From: Chitinophagaceae bacterium
GTDB lineage: Bacteria; Bacteroidota; Bacteroidia; Chitinophagales; Chitinophagaceae
Assembly (NCBI GenBank): GCA_947454155.1
Contig: CANGIT010000007.1
Span: forward strand, 1-64,000
Length of the DNA stretch: 64,000 bases
Direction: 5' to 3'
Both the position numbers and the translations under genes were made by a program. Of the stretch, positions 36,701-43,360 are shown in pieces. The notes beneath the pieces are model-generated. The model worked only from the letters and a program-made list of their open reading frames with translations, searched no databases and was not told the DNA's origin. The number at the start of each line of letters is the position of its first letter. Positions within the stretch are counted from its first letter, which is position 1.

Positions 36701-36872
36701 AACTTCCGTCTGCTTTGGTGGCCGTACCTGTAGTAGTGCCTTTAACAAGAACAGAAGCGTTGGAAATTGGTTTGCCGGCAGCGTCGGTAACTTTACCGGT
36801 GATCGTTTTCTGTGCGAGGGCACTCAACGTCACAGCCATTGAAACCAAGAAGGTTACAATTACTTTTCTCAT
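33792..36872 (-). CDS. SusC/RagA family TonB-dependent outer-membrane transporter
   Basis: 1,026 residues. Signal peptide, then a CarboxypepD_reg-like domain (about 20-105: TITGKVTDAAGKPISNASV), the TonB-dependent plug (about 115-230: IDEKQLKNQPVGSFDQILQG, GSIQGGSTPLYVVDGIPVE, the SusC hallmark LRDAASTSLYGSRGSAGVI), and a 22-strand barrel to the C-terminus ending GLDINF. It has no N-terminal STN domain, so it is not expected to signal through an anti-sigma factor. Imports a ligand captured by SusD using TonB energy. A -7 box lies 22 bp upstream of the ATG. Confidence 0.97.
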   Translation of the reverse strand: MRKVIVTFLVSMAVTLSALAQKTITGKVTDAAGKPISNASVLVKGTTTGTATKADGSYSIQVPANGKSLEFSAIGFDAQNISVGNKVMINVALSAADAKDMQEVVVTGINKIKKSLYAGASTKIDEKQLKNQPVGSFDQILQGRAPGITALSGSGAPGTASNIIIRGTGSIQGGSTPLYVVDGIPVEAAVFQGLNPNDFASIDVLRDAASTSLYGSRGSAGVIVITTKRGNGGKMKFGYSAQFGQKSKPEFAFRPMNSDELLSAQEQYGNFLAAGDALSPVANDPRIPGFYYSHNNPRFSSLTTQEQAANDRTLDSIRKINTNWADQIFRNGNFSNHQITLSGGTGRTRLFSSVGLYNEEGITPRTDLNRVTVRNNVDYADDKFSFQVNSNFAYTKRNFQQSSTTNSLGNPFLTAAVTVPYARVYKDDGSGNYATGTGASYAGANQLDLTKYDKNYNDQIKATLSFTSAYKINEQLSAALTTGVDFRETQSSNYGSKLAYTRQSSSSITGRAGFQSEGLTRYMRGTVRPSVTYKNMFKNDHDVEVSVYGEYIREFNKSLGATGYGTDPKRPNTMAAITQGNSVNQLYAVVSGGKSQSALMSGLATARYTYKTKYTLTASYRRDGSSKLPVDTRWQGFYSVGAIWDATKEDFIKNIKFINVLRVKLSNGVSGNADNFPGGDYPYQNTYSGGNYAGLNTIYASYPGNPKMKWERTYVTNLGIDFELLDRRIYGDINLYNKITTDLFVQKKLSAVGGFGTGAALNINAGKLGNKGAELSLNGEVIKKKDLLVTLFANVGYNKNRVLSLAGELPYEDGTELIKEGLPLGTHYEVKWGGVDAATGMPLYFDKNGNLTTVYSADNRVQEFGTWEAPWRGGFGLNAKYKSFDLSMLFSWQRGATKVDNMEYFVENPVGFMAVGYNQSSDLHFWQHPGDVVSTPSPLYGTNFSSKIIHDASFLRFRDVRLGYTLPKSLVSKLKIVSNLNVYVQGSNLAMWTKWRGYDPEAGATNINLSEFPNPKTITAGLDINF

Positions 36873-36894
36873 ATTAGTTTTAGGTTTTATCGTA

Positions 36895-36902
36895 CAAATA
36901 TA
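36895..36902 (-). promoter_or_regulatory. -7 box (TATATTTG) for susC
   Basis: TAnnTTTG on the minus strand, 22 bp before the susC ATG, in an AT-rich 203-bp divergent gap with the GH3 gene. No regulator gene is adjacent. Confidence 0.5.
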
Positions 36903-37044
36903 AAGTATAAAGTTGTTCTGTAGATTAGATAAAAATCAAATAATTCAATGCCCATTTTGCAACCATTTATAGAAAATAATTCGGGATATTTTTAAAGCAG
37001 AGCCTCCGCTTTCAGTGATTAAGTCTATAGAATCAATAATCTAT

Positions 37045-37052
37045 TATATTTG
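37045..37052 (+). promoter_or_regulatory. -7 box (TATATTTG) for the GH3 gene
   Basis: TAnnTTTG match, 23 bp before the ATG at 37076. Confidence 0.5.
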
Positions 37053-37075
37053 CTCACTTAATAACCGATTGCTTA

Positions 37076-38611
37076 ATGGCCATAATTGACATCAGACTAC
37101 CCCAAACCATTGCCAGGGCACTGAATATACCAGTTCAAGATGCCAGAAGGCAGCAGATCCGGGTTTTGAAAAAACTGCTGAGAAAGGCTCGTTTTACTCA
37201 ATTTGGCCAGAAATTCATGTTCGATGAGATTTTGATGAGCAAGCATCCTGGTAAAAAATTTCAACAACTGGTTCCCACTTACAATTACGATAAGCTTTAT
37301 AAAGAATGGTGGTACAAAACCCTTGAGGGCACTCCGGATGTATGCTGGCCCGGTGTGATTAAATTTTTCGCTTTGAGCAGCGGTACCAGTGAAGCGGCCA
37401 GTAAATACATACCGATAACAAAAGAACTGATTCGCAGCAATACCATCACCAGTGTGAAACAACTGATCAGTCTGGCCAAATACGAGAATGTTCCCAAAAG
37501 AGCCATTGGCAAAGGCTGGCTGATGCTGGGCGGCAGCACCCAATTGCAAAAAGGTCCCACCTATTTTGCCGGCGACCTCAGCGGCATACAGCAAAAAAAC
37601 ATTCCCTTCTGGTTTCAGGGACTGGGATTATATAAACCCGGGAAAAAAATAGCCCGGGAAAAAGACTGGGCGAAAAAACTGGACGAAATTGTTGACAAAG
37701 CGCCCACTTGGGATATCGGATTCATAGTGGGGGTTCCGGCCTGGTTGCAGCTTTGCATGGAGAAAATCATCGAGCGCTATCAATTGAAAACCATTCACGA
37801 TATCTGGCCCAACCTGGCTTTTTATGTTCATGGCGGCGTGGCGATGGAACCTTATAAAAAAGGGTTTGAACGCTTGTTCAGCAAACCGGTAACCTATATT
37901 GAAACCTATCTGGCCAGTGAAGGATTTTTGGCTTATCAAAGCCGTCAAGATACGCGGGGCATGCAGTTGGCCTTGAACAATAATATCTTTTTTGAATTTG
38001 TTCCTTTCGACGATCAGAACTTCGATGCAGACGGCAATATTGTAGATAACCCGCAAGTGCTGATGATTCATGAAGTGGAAGAAAACAAGGATTATGCGAT
38101 ACTGATCAGCACCAACGCCGGCACCTGGCGCTATGCCATAGGCGATACCGTTAGGTTTGTTGACAAAGAGCGAAATGAAATCATCATCACCGGAAGAACC
38201 AAGCATTTTTTAAGTTTGGTAGGTGAGCATCTTAGTGTCGATAATATGAATAAAGCCATTGAGATGTCGCAAGCCGAACATAATATTTATATTCCCGAAT
38301 TTACTGTGGCCGGTGTGCCCCATGGCCATTTCTTCGCGCATCACTGGTACATAGCCACCAACGACAAGGTAGATGCGAATTTGCTGGCTGCTACCATCGA
38401 CCAAAAACTCAAGGCGCTCAACGACGATTACGAAGTGGAAAGAAAGCACGCATTAAAAGCCATTGAAGTAAAGGTGCTGTCTGAACAGGTGTTTATGGAC
38501 TTCATGTTGTCCAAAGGAAAAATCGGCGGACAACATAAATTCCCCAGGGTGCTGAAAGGAAAGATCCTTACAGAATGGCTGAACTTTCTGCAGGCTAACG
38601 GCCATAGCTGA
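37076..38611 (+). CDS. GH3 family acyl-acid amido synthetase-like protein
   Basis: 511 residues. Belongs to the GH3 auxin-responsive-promoter family, adenylating enzymes that in plants join amino acids to jasmonate or indole-acetate. Motifs: SSGTSEAASKYIPIT (phosphate loop, about 101-115), YIETYLASEGFLAYQ, YAIGDTVRFV (the YRxGD-type motif), ITGRTKHF, and a C-terminal SKGKIGGQHKFPRVLKGK. Bacterial members are common in Bacteroidota, but their substrates are unknown. It has its own -7 box and is followed after 134 bp by a LysE-type exporter. Confidence 0.92.
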   Translation: MAIIDIRLPQTIARALNIPVQDARRQQIRVLKKLLRKARFTQFGQKFMFDEILMSKHPGKKFQQLVPTYNYDKLYKEWWYKTLEGTPDVCWPGVIKFFALSSGTSEAASKYIPITKELIRSNTITSVKQLISLAKYENVPKRAIGKGWLMLGGSTQLQKGPTYFAGDLSGIQQKNIPFWFQGLGLYKPGKKIAREKDWAKKLDEIVDKAPTWDIGFIVGVPAWLQLCMEKIIERYQLKTIHDIWPNLAFYVHGGVAMEPYKKGFERLFSKPVTYIETYLASEGFLAYQSRQDTRGMQLALNNNIFFEFVPFDDQNFDADGNIVDNPQVLMIHEVEENKDYAILISTNAGTWRYAIGDTVRFVDKERNEIIITGRTKHFLSLVGEHLSVDNMNKAIEMSQAEHNIYIPEFTVAGVPHGHFFAHHWYIATNDKVDANLLAATIDQKLKALNDDYEVERKHALKAIEVKVLSEQVFMDFMLSKGKIGGQHKFPRVLKGKILTEWLNFLQANGHS

Positions 38612-38733
38612 TTGTTGAAGAAATAAGCCCCCATATACTTTCATCGCATTGTCTCTTCATATTTTACTACATCATAAGTCAATAAAAATAAGGAAAGAAA
38701 GTTTTTACCCGAGAACTCACCGGTAAATCCGCT

Positions 38734-38741
38734 TACCTTTG
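38734..38741 (+). promoter_or_regulatory. -7 box (TACCTTTG) at the lysE-like gene
   Basis: TAnnTTTG ends only 4 bp before the ATG at 38746, which would place the transcript start at or near the start codon. Confidence 0.4.
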
Positions 38742-38745
38742 CGGC

Positions 38746-39375
38746 ATGATTGAAGCCATCATTTCAGGATGCTTATTGGGCATGGCATTGGTATTTTCAG
38801 TAGGTCCTGTAATCTTCACGATCATCAAATTGCGCGTAAACTACGGCATCAAAAGCGCATTTTATTTCATCGCCGGCGTATGGCTGAGCGATGTGGTATG
38901 GGTGGTGGCCGCCAATTTTTTTGGCAGCTTCCTGATTCAACTGATCAAATTCAACAAGACCATTTCGTGGCTGGGCGGTACATTTCTGATTGGGCTGGGG
39001 CTGTTCTATCTGTTGTTTAAGAAATATCCCGACAAATCGCAGCTCGAAGACGGCATTCAGGTTTCGGGACGAACCCATGCAGGCTTGTTTATCACAGGAT
39101 TTCTGATCAACACGCTTAATCCTGCGGTGATTGCATTGTGGCTGGCGGCAGCTACCAAGGCTGTAAGCAATGAGATTGACGAAAGAGTGGTATTGTTTGC
39201 GATTTGTTTGGCCTTGAACATGTCGGCAGATGTGCTGAAAATATATTTATCCGGAAAACTGAAAGCCAAGCTCACTGAAAGAAACATTAATATCGTCAAC
39301 AAGATTTCCGGGTTGTTATACATCGGCTTTGGCGCCGCATTGATCATTGGGGCTTATGGTGCACATAGTGGATAA
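38746..39375 (+). CDS. LysE/RhtB family amino-acid exporter
   Basis: 209 residues and six predicted membrane spans. LysE family features: GMALVFSVGPVIFTIIKLRV (the conserved GPGP-like loop of helix 1, here SVGPV) and GFLINTLNPAVIALWLAA (the second NP motif), plus AGVWLSDVVWV. Members export basic or neutral amino acids or related small molecules. The substrate cannot be read from sequence. It is next to, and co-directional with, the GH3 gene, although a separate promoter box suggests independent transcription. Confidence 0.92.
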   Translation: MIEAIISGCLLGMALVFSVGPVIFTIIKLRVNYGIKSAFYFIAGVWLSDVVWVVAANFFGSFLIQLIKFNKTISWLGGTFLIGLGLFYLLFKKYPDKSQLEDGIQVSGRTHAGLFITGFLINTLNPAVIALWLAAATKAVSNEIDERVVLFAICLALNMSADVLKIYLSGKLKAKLTERNINIVNKISGLLYIGFGAALIIGAYGAHSG

Positions 39376-39452
39376 ACTGGTTTGAAGAATAAAATTTAGT
39401 ACTGAATAAATTTCAAGTTTTTAAGCGGCTCTTTTCAAAAAATTCGCCGACC

Positions 39453-39486
39453 TTGACGGAAGTGACTTAAGTCACTTCATCGTCAA
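39453..39486. repeat. 34-nt bipartite hairpin with 20-bp perfect palindrome core
   Basis: TTGACG at 39453-39458 pairs with CGTCAA at 39481-39486, enclosing the perfect palindrome at 39459-39478 with a two-base bulge (AT). Neither side has a T run, so it is not a typical terminator. It lies in the 279-bp gap after lysE. Confidence 0.85.
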
Positions 39487-39586
39487 AATATAAAAACTGT
39501 AGCTCACTTCAAATTAATCTCAGCATCTGCTTGCCGCTTACCTTTCTTTCACACAAAACATCACTTATCTTCGCTTCAGTTGGCAT

Positions 39587-39603
39587 CAACTTCATTGAAG
39601 TTG
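39587..39603. promoter_or_regulatory. 17-bp palindrome upstream of the small secreted gene
   Basis: CAACTTCA-T-TGAAGTTG, a perfect odd-length palindrome 51 bp before the ATG at 39655. Could be an operator; no other support. Confidence 0.35.
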
Positions 39604-39654
39604 TCTATTTATGGTTTTCAATTCAATAAAATCGGATCTATAACCAACCATCGA

Positions 39655-40200
39655 ATGAAACAACTGTTGCTCTTTTTTCTCGTCATTTTTTCTTTAGAAA
39701 CCCAGGCTCAGCATGCCGATTTTTTTATACTGAAGAAAAAAAACAGAACTGTTACCTCCTATTTTGCCGGAGCCAACATTCAGTTCATTACCAACAATGG
39801 GGCGTTTAGAGATGCGCTGATTGAAAGAATTGAGCACGATACGCTTTTCATCAGAGAATTTATTGTACGCAAGGCCATGACCAACATGGGATTCTATGTG
39901 ATCGACACATTAGGCAGTTATCATTATGCTTACAATTACCACGACATCCATACCATGGGCGCACTGCCACAGCAATTCAACTGGTCGGGCAGTGGCACTG
40001 CGCTTTTCAGTGGAGGCATCTTACTGACTGCCGCGAGCGGTGTAGTGTTCTTAGCTGACCGGAAAAAATTCAGTCCCGAACTGATGATTACCGGAGCAGG
40101 GCTGGGAGCAATCGGCTATCTGATCATGAAGCTTAGTGGCAGACCGATTGTCATTGGCAAAAGACATTACCATCTCGAATATTTCTCCAACAATCCTTAA
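39655..40200 (+). CDS. Small secreted or membrane protein, unknown function
   Basis: 181 residues from the ATG at 39655; the frame is open upstream to 39580 but the signal peptide starts at MKQLLLFFLVIFSLETQAQ. The mature part has beta-like strands (YFAGANIQFITNNGAFRDA, IERIEHDTLFIREFIV), and two C-terminal hydrophobic stretches (about 125-145 and 150-170), so it may be membrane-anchored. Family not recognised. The end is 14 bp before mtgA. Confidence 0.65.
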   Translation: MKQLLLFFLVIFSLETQAQHADFFILKKKNRTVTSYFAGANIQFITNNGAFRDALIERIEHDTLFIREFIVRKAMTNMGFYVIDTLGSYHYAYNYHDIHTMGALPQQFNWSGSGTALFSGGILLTAASGVVFLADRKKFSPELMITGAGLGAIGYLIMKLSGRPIVIGKRHYHLEYFSNNP

Positions 40201-40214
40201 ATTAACGATAAAGC

Positions 40215-40910
40215 ATGGCCGAAAAAAACAAATCGGGTTTCTGGAAAAAACTGAAAAGAATTTTGTTGATCCTATTCATCAGCCAGCTGGCTTATATCAT
40301 TATTGTCCGATGGGTCGATCCGCCCATCACCCTCACACAAGTGGTAAGCGCAGCTGAAGGATATGGAATGGAAAGAGATTACATCAGCTACAAGGAGATG
40401 GGCAAAAACATCAAACTGGCGGTAATGGCTTCCGAAGACCAGCGTTTCCCCGACCATGAAGGTTTTGATATCGAATCGATTGAAAAAGCGATCGAATACA
40501 ACAAGAAGCATCCTAAAAAAACAAGAGGTGCCAGTACCATCAGCCAGCAAACAGCCAAGAATGTTTTTCTTTGGCAGCATGGCGGATACCTGAGAAAAGG
40601 ATTGGAAGTATATTTCACTTTCATGATTGAACACATCTGGAGCAAAGAGCGTATTCTGGAAACCTACCTGAATGTAGCTGAAATGGGAGAAGGCGTTTTT
40701 GGTGTTCAGGCGGCCGCAAGAAAATATTTCCATAAGGATGCGGCTAACCTTACCCGTCAGGAAGCGGCTTTAATTGCCGCAAGCCTGCCAAATCCGAAAA
40801 AATACAAAGTGGCGCCCCCCGGAAGATACGTGGCACGCAGAGCCGGAAAGATCATGATCCAAATGAATTACATCGAAGGAGACAAAGATGTGAAGGAACT
40901 GTTGAAATAA
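40215..40910 (+). CDS. mtgA: Monofunctional biosynthetic peptidoglycan transglycosylase
   Basis: 231 residues. One N-terminal membrane span (about 14-33), then a GT51 domain that polymerises lipid II into glycan strands: MASEDQRFPDHEGFD (with the catalytic Glu of EDxxFxxHxG), RGASTISQQTAKNVFLW and KERILETYLNVAEMGEGVFG. No transpeptidase domain follows, so it is the monofunctional class. Convergent with the ribosylnicotinamide-kinase-like gene across the repeat array. Confidence 0.95.
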   Translation: MAEKNKSGFWKKLKRILLILFISQLAYIIIVRWVDPPITLTQVVSAAEGYGMERDYISYKEMGKNIKLAVMASEDQRFPDHEGFDIESIEKAIEYNKKHPKKTRGASTISQQTAKNVFLWQHGGYLRKGLEVYFTFMIEHIWSKERILETYLNVAEMGEGVFGVQAAARKYFHKDAANLTRQEAALIAASLPNPKKYKVAPPGRYVARRAGKIMIQMNYIEGDKDVKELLK

Positions 40911-41000
40911 AGTGCTGATTTATTAATGTGCCAGTTTGATAAAGTGTTGGTGTCATAATGTGTTGGTGTGAAAACCTGTAAACCTGTAAACTTGCTAACT

Positions 41001-41170
41001 CCAGCATCAAGTATCAAGTATCCAGCATCAAGTATCCAGCATCAAGTATCCAGCATCAAGTATCCAGCATCCAGCATCCAGCATCCAGCATCAAGTATCC
41101 AGCATCCAGCATCAAGTATCCAGCATCCAGCATCCAGTATCCAGAGTATCAAGCATCAAGCATCAAGTAC
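41001..41170 (+). repeat. Heptamer tandem array, 24 units of two main types
   Basis: Nearly perfect 7-bp periodicity with consensus CMAGYAT. Two units dominate: CCAGCAT and CAAGTAT, in which two variable positions are usually linked; one CCAGTAT, two CAAGCAT, a 9-bp unit and a final CAAGTAC break the rule. The last 22 bp code, on the minus strand, for the final residues and stop of the adjacent kinase-like gene. Preceded at 40974-41000 by an 8-bp degenerate repeat (AACCTGTA) and a 10-bp direct repeat GTGTTGGTGT. Confidence 0.95.
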
Positions 41171-41712
41171 TCCTCAACCGCTTCAATCGCCACTTTGAGT
41201 CTGTTTGCATAATCGCCCGAAATGTTTACCCATGGCACATGCTGATGAATCATGGCATCTTTATAATGATGATACAACCTGTCGCGGGTAATTAAATCGG
41301 GATACTCGCGCAACTCATCTTTCACCCAGGGAATATCGGGTTCACATAAAAGATATAATTCGTATTGGCGGTGAACAATGCCGTTCAGAATTTCGGAATG
41401 GCAACTGCCGAACACAAACTCACTCCACACTTTCATCACATACAAATCTGTGTCAATGAAAAGCAATGGCGTTTGGGCGCCGGAATGTTTATTCTTCAGT
41501 TGTCGGGCAAGTTCATCTTCTTGTTCAATCTGTTTGCGGGCGATGATGGTAAGGTCGTCCAAAGTATAATCTGTTCCATTTTCATTTAGATAAGCTCTCG
41601 CATGCTCGGGCACCCATAAGGTGTTGAAATGCGCTGCCAGCTTTTCGCACAAGGTAGATTTGCCCGTGGATTCGGGACCAATCAGCACTATTTTTTTGAT
41701 ATCAGTCAACAT
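41149..41712 (-). CDS. AAA-family ATPase, NadR-type ribosylnicotinamide kinase-like
   Basis: 187 residues. Walker A GPESTGKSTLCEKLA at 12-26, VPEHARAYLNENG, then LLFIDTDLYVMKVWSEFVFG, and the lid-like TRDRLYHHYKDAM, all typical of the NadR C-terminal kinase domain that phosphorylates nicotinamide riboside to NMN. The adenylyltransferase and regulatory domains of NadR are absent. It follows pnuC on the same strand (162 bp), which supports the assignment: uptake followed by phosphorylation. The last five codons (LMLDA) and the stop are made of heptamer-array DNA. Confidence 0.85.
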   Translation of the reverse strand: MLTDIKKIVLIGPESTGKSTLCEKLAAHFNTLWVPEHARAYLNENGTDYTLDDLTIIARKQIEQEDELARQLKNKHSGAQTPLLFIDTDLYVMKVWSEFVFGSCHSEILNGIVHRQYELYLLCEPDIPWVKDELREYPDLITRDRLYHHYKDAMIHQHVPWVNISGDYANRLKVAIEAVEEYLMLDA

Positions 41713-41874
41713 TGTCAGCCTTTTGGAATAAAGAATCAGAAATGTAAAATGAGTTTACAAGTTCTTATGCTTAAAATTTTTCAATGTTACTCGCCGGTCT
41801 GGTATCACCCATCTCACATACAAATTCACTAACCTATCATCACAAATCACCAATTACAAATAAAAAATCCAACA

Positions 41875-42489
41875 TCATTTCTCCATCATCTTTCTCCACG
41901 ACAGCAGTCCCAACACTGCCATTCCTAAAAACAACACATACATCAGCGTAAACAACATGAAACCTTTATAGAAGTTTAGCGGTATGGCCACCAGATTGGA
42001 AATGATCCAGGCGATCCAGTTCTCCATTTTTCTTTTGGCCATCCACCACATGGAAGTTACTGCGGTTGACGACACCAAAGCATCCAACATGGGTGTATTG
42101 CTATCGGTCAGGTTTTTCAAAACAAGAAAAATCAAAGCCCAGGAAACAAGAAAGACGACAATACCGCTGATGCGCTCCCTGGAAGTACACCACTGTACAG
42201 GATAAACGAAATTATCATTTTTCTTCTGCACCCAGTTGTACCAGCCATACACACTCATGATGAAATAGTAGACATTGAGCAGCGCATCGGCATACAGCGG
42301 CGGATTGGCCTGAAAAAAATAAAGCCAGGCAGCCAGCAGCACGCCTACTATGCCGGTAGGATATACCAGCACCTTGTTTTTAGCCGCATACCATACGCTG
42401 GCGATTTGCATGAAAGTGCTGATCCACTCTGCTGAACGGGTCTGCTGCACATTTTGCAAAAAAATAGTCCAGATTTGTGTTAACGACAT
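41875..42489 (-). CDS. pnuC: Nicotinamide riboside transporter PnuC
   Basis: 204 residues with about seven membrane spans. PnuC family features: QIASVWYAAKNKVLVYPTGIVGV near the N-terminus, YYFIMSVYGWYNW in the middle (the aromatic substrate-site motif), and WIAWIISNLVAIPLNFYKG near the end. Transports nicotinamide riboside by facilitated diffusion, trapped by the downstream kinase. No riboswitch was seen in the 78 bp upstream, which hold the nifU terminator. Confidence 0.92.
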   Translation of the reverse strand: MSLTQIWTIFLQNVQQTRSAEWISTFMQIASVWYAAKNKVLVYPTGIVGVLLAAWLYFFQANPPLYADALLNVYYFIMSVYGWYNWVQKKNDNFVYPVQWCTSRERISGIVVFLVSWALIFLVLKNLTDSNTPMLDALVSSTAVTSMWWMAKRKMENWIAWIISNLVAIPLNFYKGFMLFTLMYVLFLGMAVLGLLSWRKMMEK

Positions 42490-42518
42490 CAGGTGCTGTA
42501 ATCCGAATAGGTTGGTTA

Positions 42519-42546
42519 ATAAAAAGGCACTTCAAAAGAAGTGCCC
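42519..42546 (-). terminator. Intrinsic terminator after nifU
   Basis: Read on the minus strand: GGCACTTC, loop TTTT, GAAGTGCC, then TTTTTATT. It lies 22 bp beyond the nifU stop and separates nifU from pnuC. Confidence 0.9.
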
Positions 42547-42567
42547 GGGTTTTTTCACTATAGGTAA

Positions 42568-43167
42568 TTATTCGGCTTCTGCGGTAACTTCCTTCACTTC
42601 GGGAATCATGCGCTTCATCATCCCTTCAATCCCCGCTTTCAAAGTGATCATGGAAGAAGGACATCCGCTGCAGCTTCCCTGCAACATCAGATTAACCCTT
42701 CCATTTTCAAAACTTTTGAATTGTATGGCCCCACCATCCATCTCCACGGCAGGCTTCACGTAGTTTTCAAGCAACTCTTTAATGCGTTTCACCACGTCAT
42801 TGTCGTCGGCCGTGATCTCGTTGCTGCTTTCCGCTTTCATCTTCATCACCTCGTCATCGTTCACCACCTCTTTTCCTTCTTCGAGATAGTCTTTCAGGAA
42901 TTGTTTCACGGTTGGAATCATATCCTGCCAGTCGTCTGTTTCGGAAGTTTTGGTGAGTGTAACAAAATTGCTGGCGATAAAAACTGATTTGATGAAGGGA
43001 AAGCTGAAAAGCGCTTGTGCCAGTGGCGAAGGTTGGGCGCTGTTCTCATCCGGAAAATCGATGCTTTTACCCGGATACAAAAGTTTGTTGGCCACAAACT
43101 TCATGGTTTCGGGATTGGGCGTCATTTCTGTATAAATGCTGATGACGGGATTGCCTGTCTTGATCAT
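42568..43167 (-). CDS. NifU family Fe-S scaffold protein (Nfu type)
   Basis: 199 residues from the ATG at 43167 (MIKTGNPV); an ATG at 43188 adds seven unconserved residues. N-terminal Nfu_N domain (TPNPETMKFVANKLLYPG, IKSVFIASNFVTLTK, residues about 10-95), a variable acidic linker, then the NifU C-terminal domain with the [4Fe-4S] ligand motif CSGCPSS (about 163-169) and IEGMMKRMIPEV. Delivers Fe-S clusters to target proteins in the cytoplasm. Confidence 0.94.
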   Translation of the reverse strand: MIKTGNPVISIYTEMTPNPETMKFVANKLLYPGKSIDFPDENSAQPSPLAQALFSFPFIKSVFIASNFVTLTKTSETDDWQDMIPTVKQFLKDYLEEGKEVVNDDEVMKMKAESSNEITADDNDVVKRIKELLENYVKPAVEMDGGAIQFKSFENGRVNLMLQGSCSGCPSSMITLKAGIEGMMKRMIPEVKEVTAEAE

Positions 43168-43304
43168 AATGTTAATTTGAGGATACAAAATTAACCGGAA
43201 TAGTAGAAAGAAAAACCCGATTGGGAAGGGAGAGACGGATTTTTCTTATTTCGCAAGTAATGGGTTGGGTGGGTTTTTAGCGTTGGGGAGGTTTAGTAAG
43301 TTTA

Positions 43305-43358
43305 CTTCCAAACCTGCTTAACCTTCCAAACCTACTCAACCTTCCAAACCTACTTTCA
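43305..43358 (+). repeat. 18-bp tandem array, three units
   Basis: CTTCCAAACCTGCTTAAC, CTTCCAAACCTACTCAAC and CTTCCAAACCTACTTTCA, ending 2 bp before the pcrA stop. An inverted partial copy (AGGTTTAGTAAGTTT) lies just upstream at about 43289-43303. Confidence 0.88.
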
Positions 43359-43360
43359 CC

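Noticed and set aside
41001..41170. CRISPR array
   Set aside because: Units are 7 bp and directly adjacent, without spacers of constant length, and there are no cas genes.
40968..41198. 76-residue reading frame rich in SSIQHPA/SSIKYPA repeats
   Set aside because: It is only the translation of the heptamer array, has a GTG start and no known relatives expected; 7-bp units give a 21-bp protein period by arithmetic alone.
42490..42567. Riboswitch upstream of pnuC
   Set aside because: The only structure is the nifU terminator hairpin; no conserved riboswitch core was seen.
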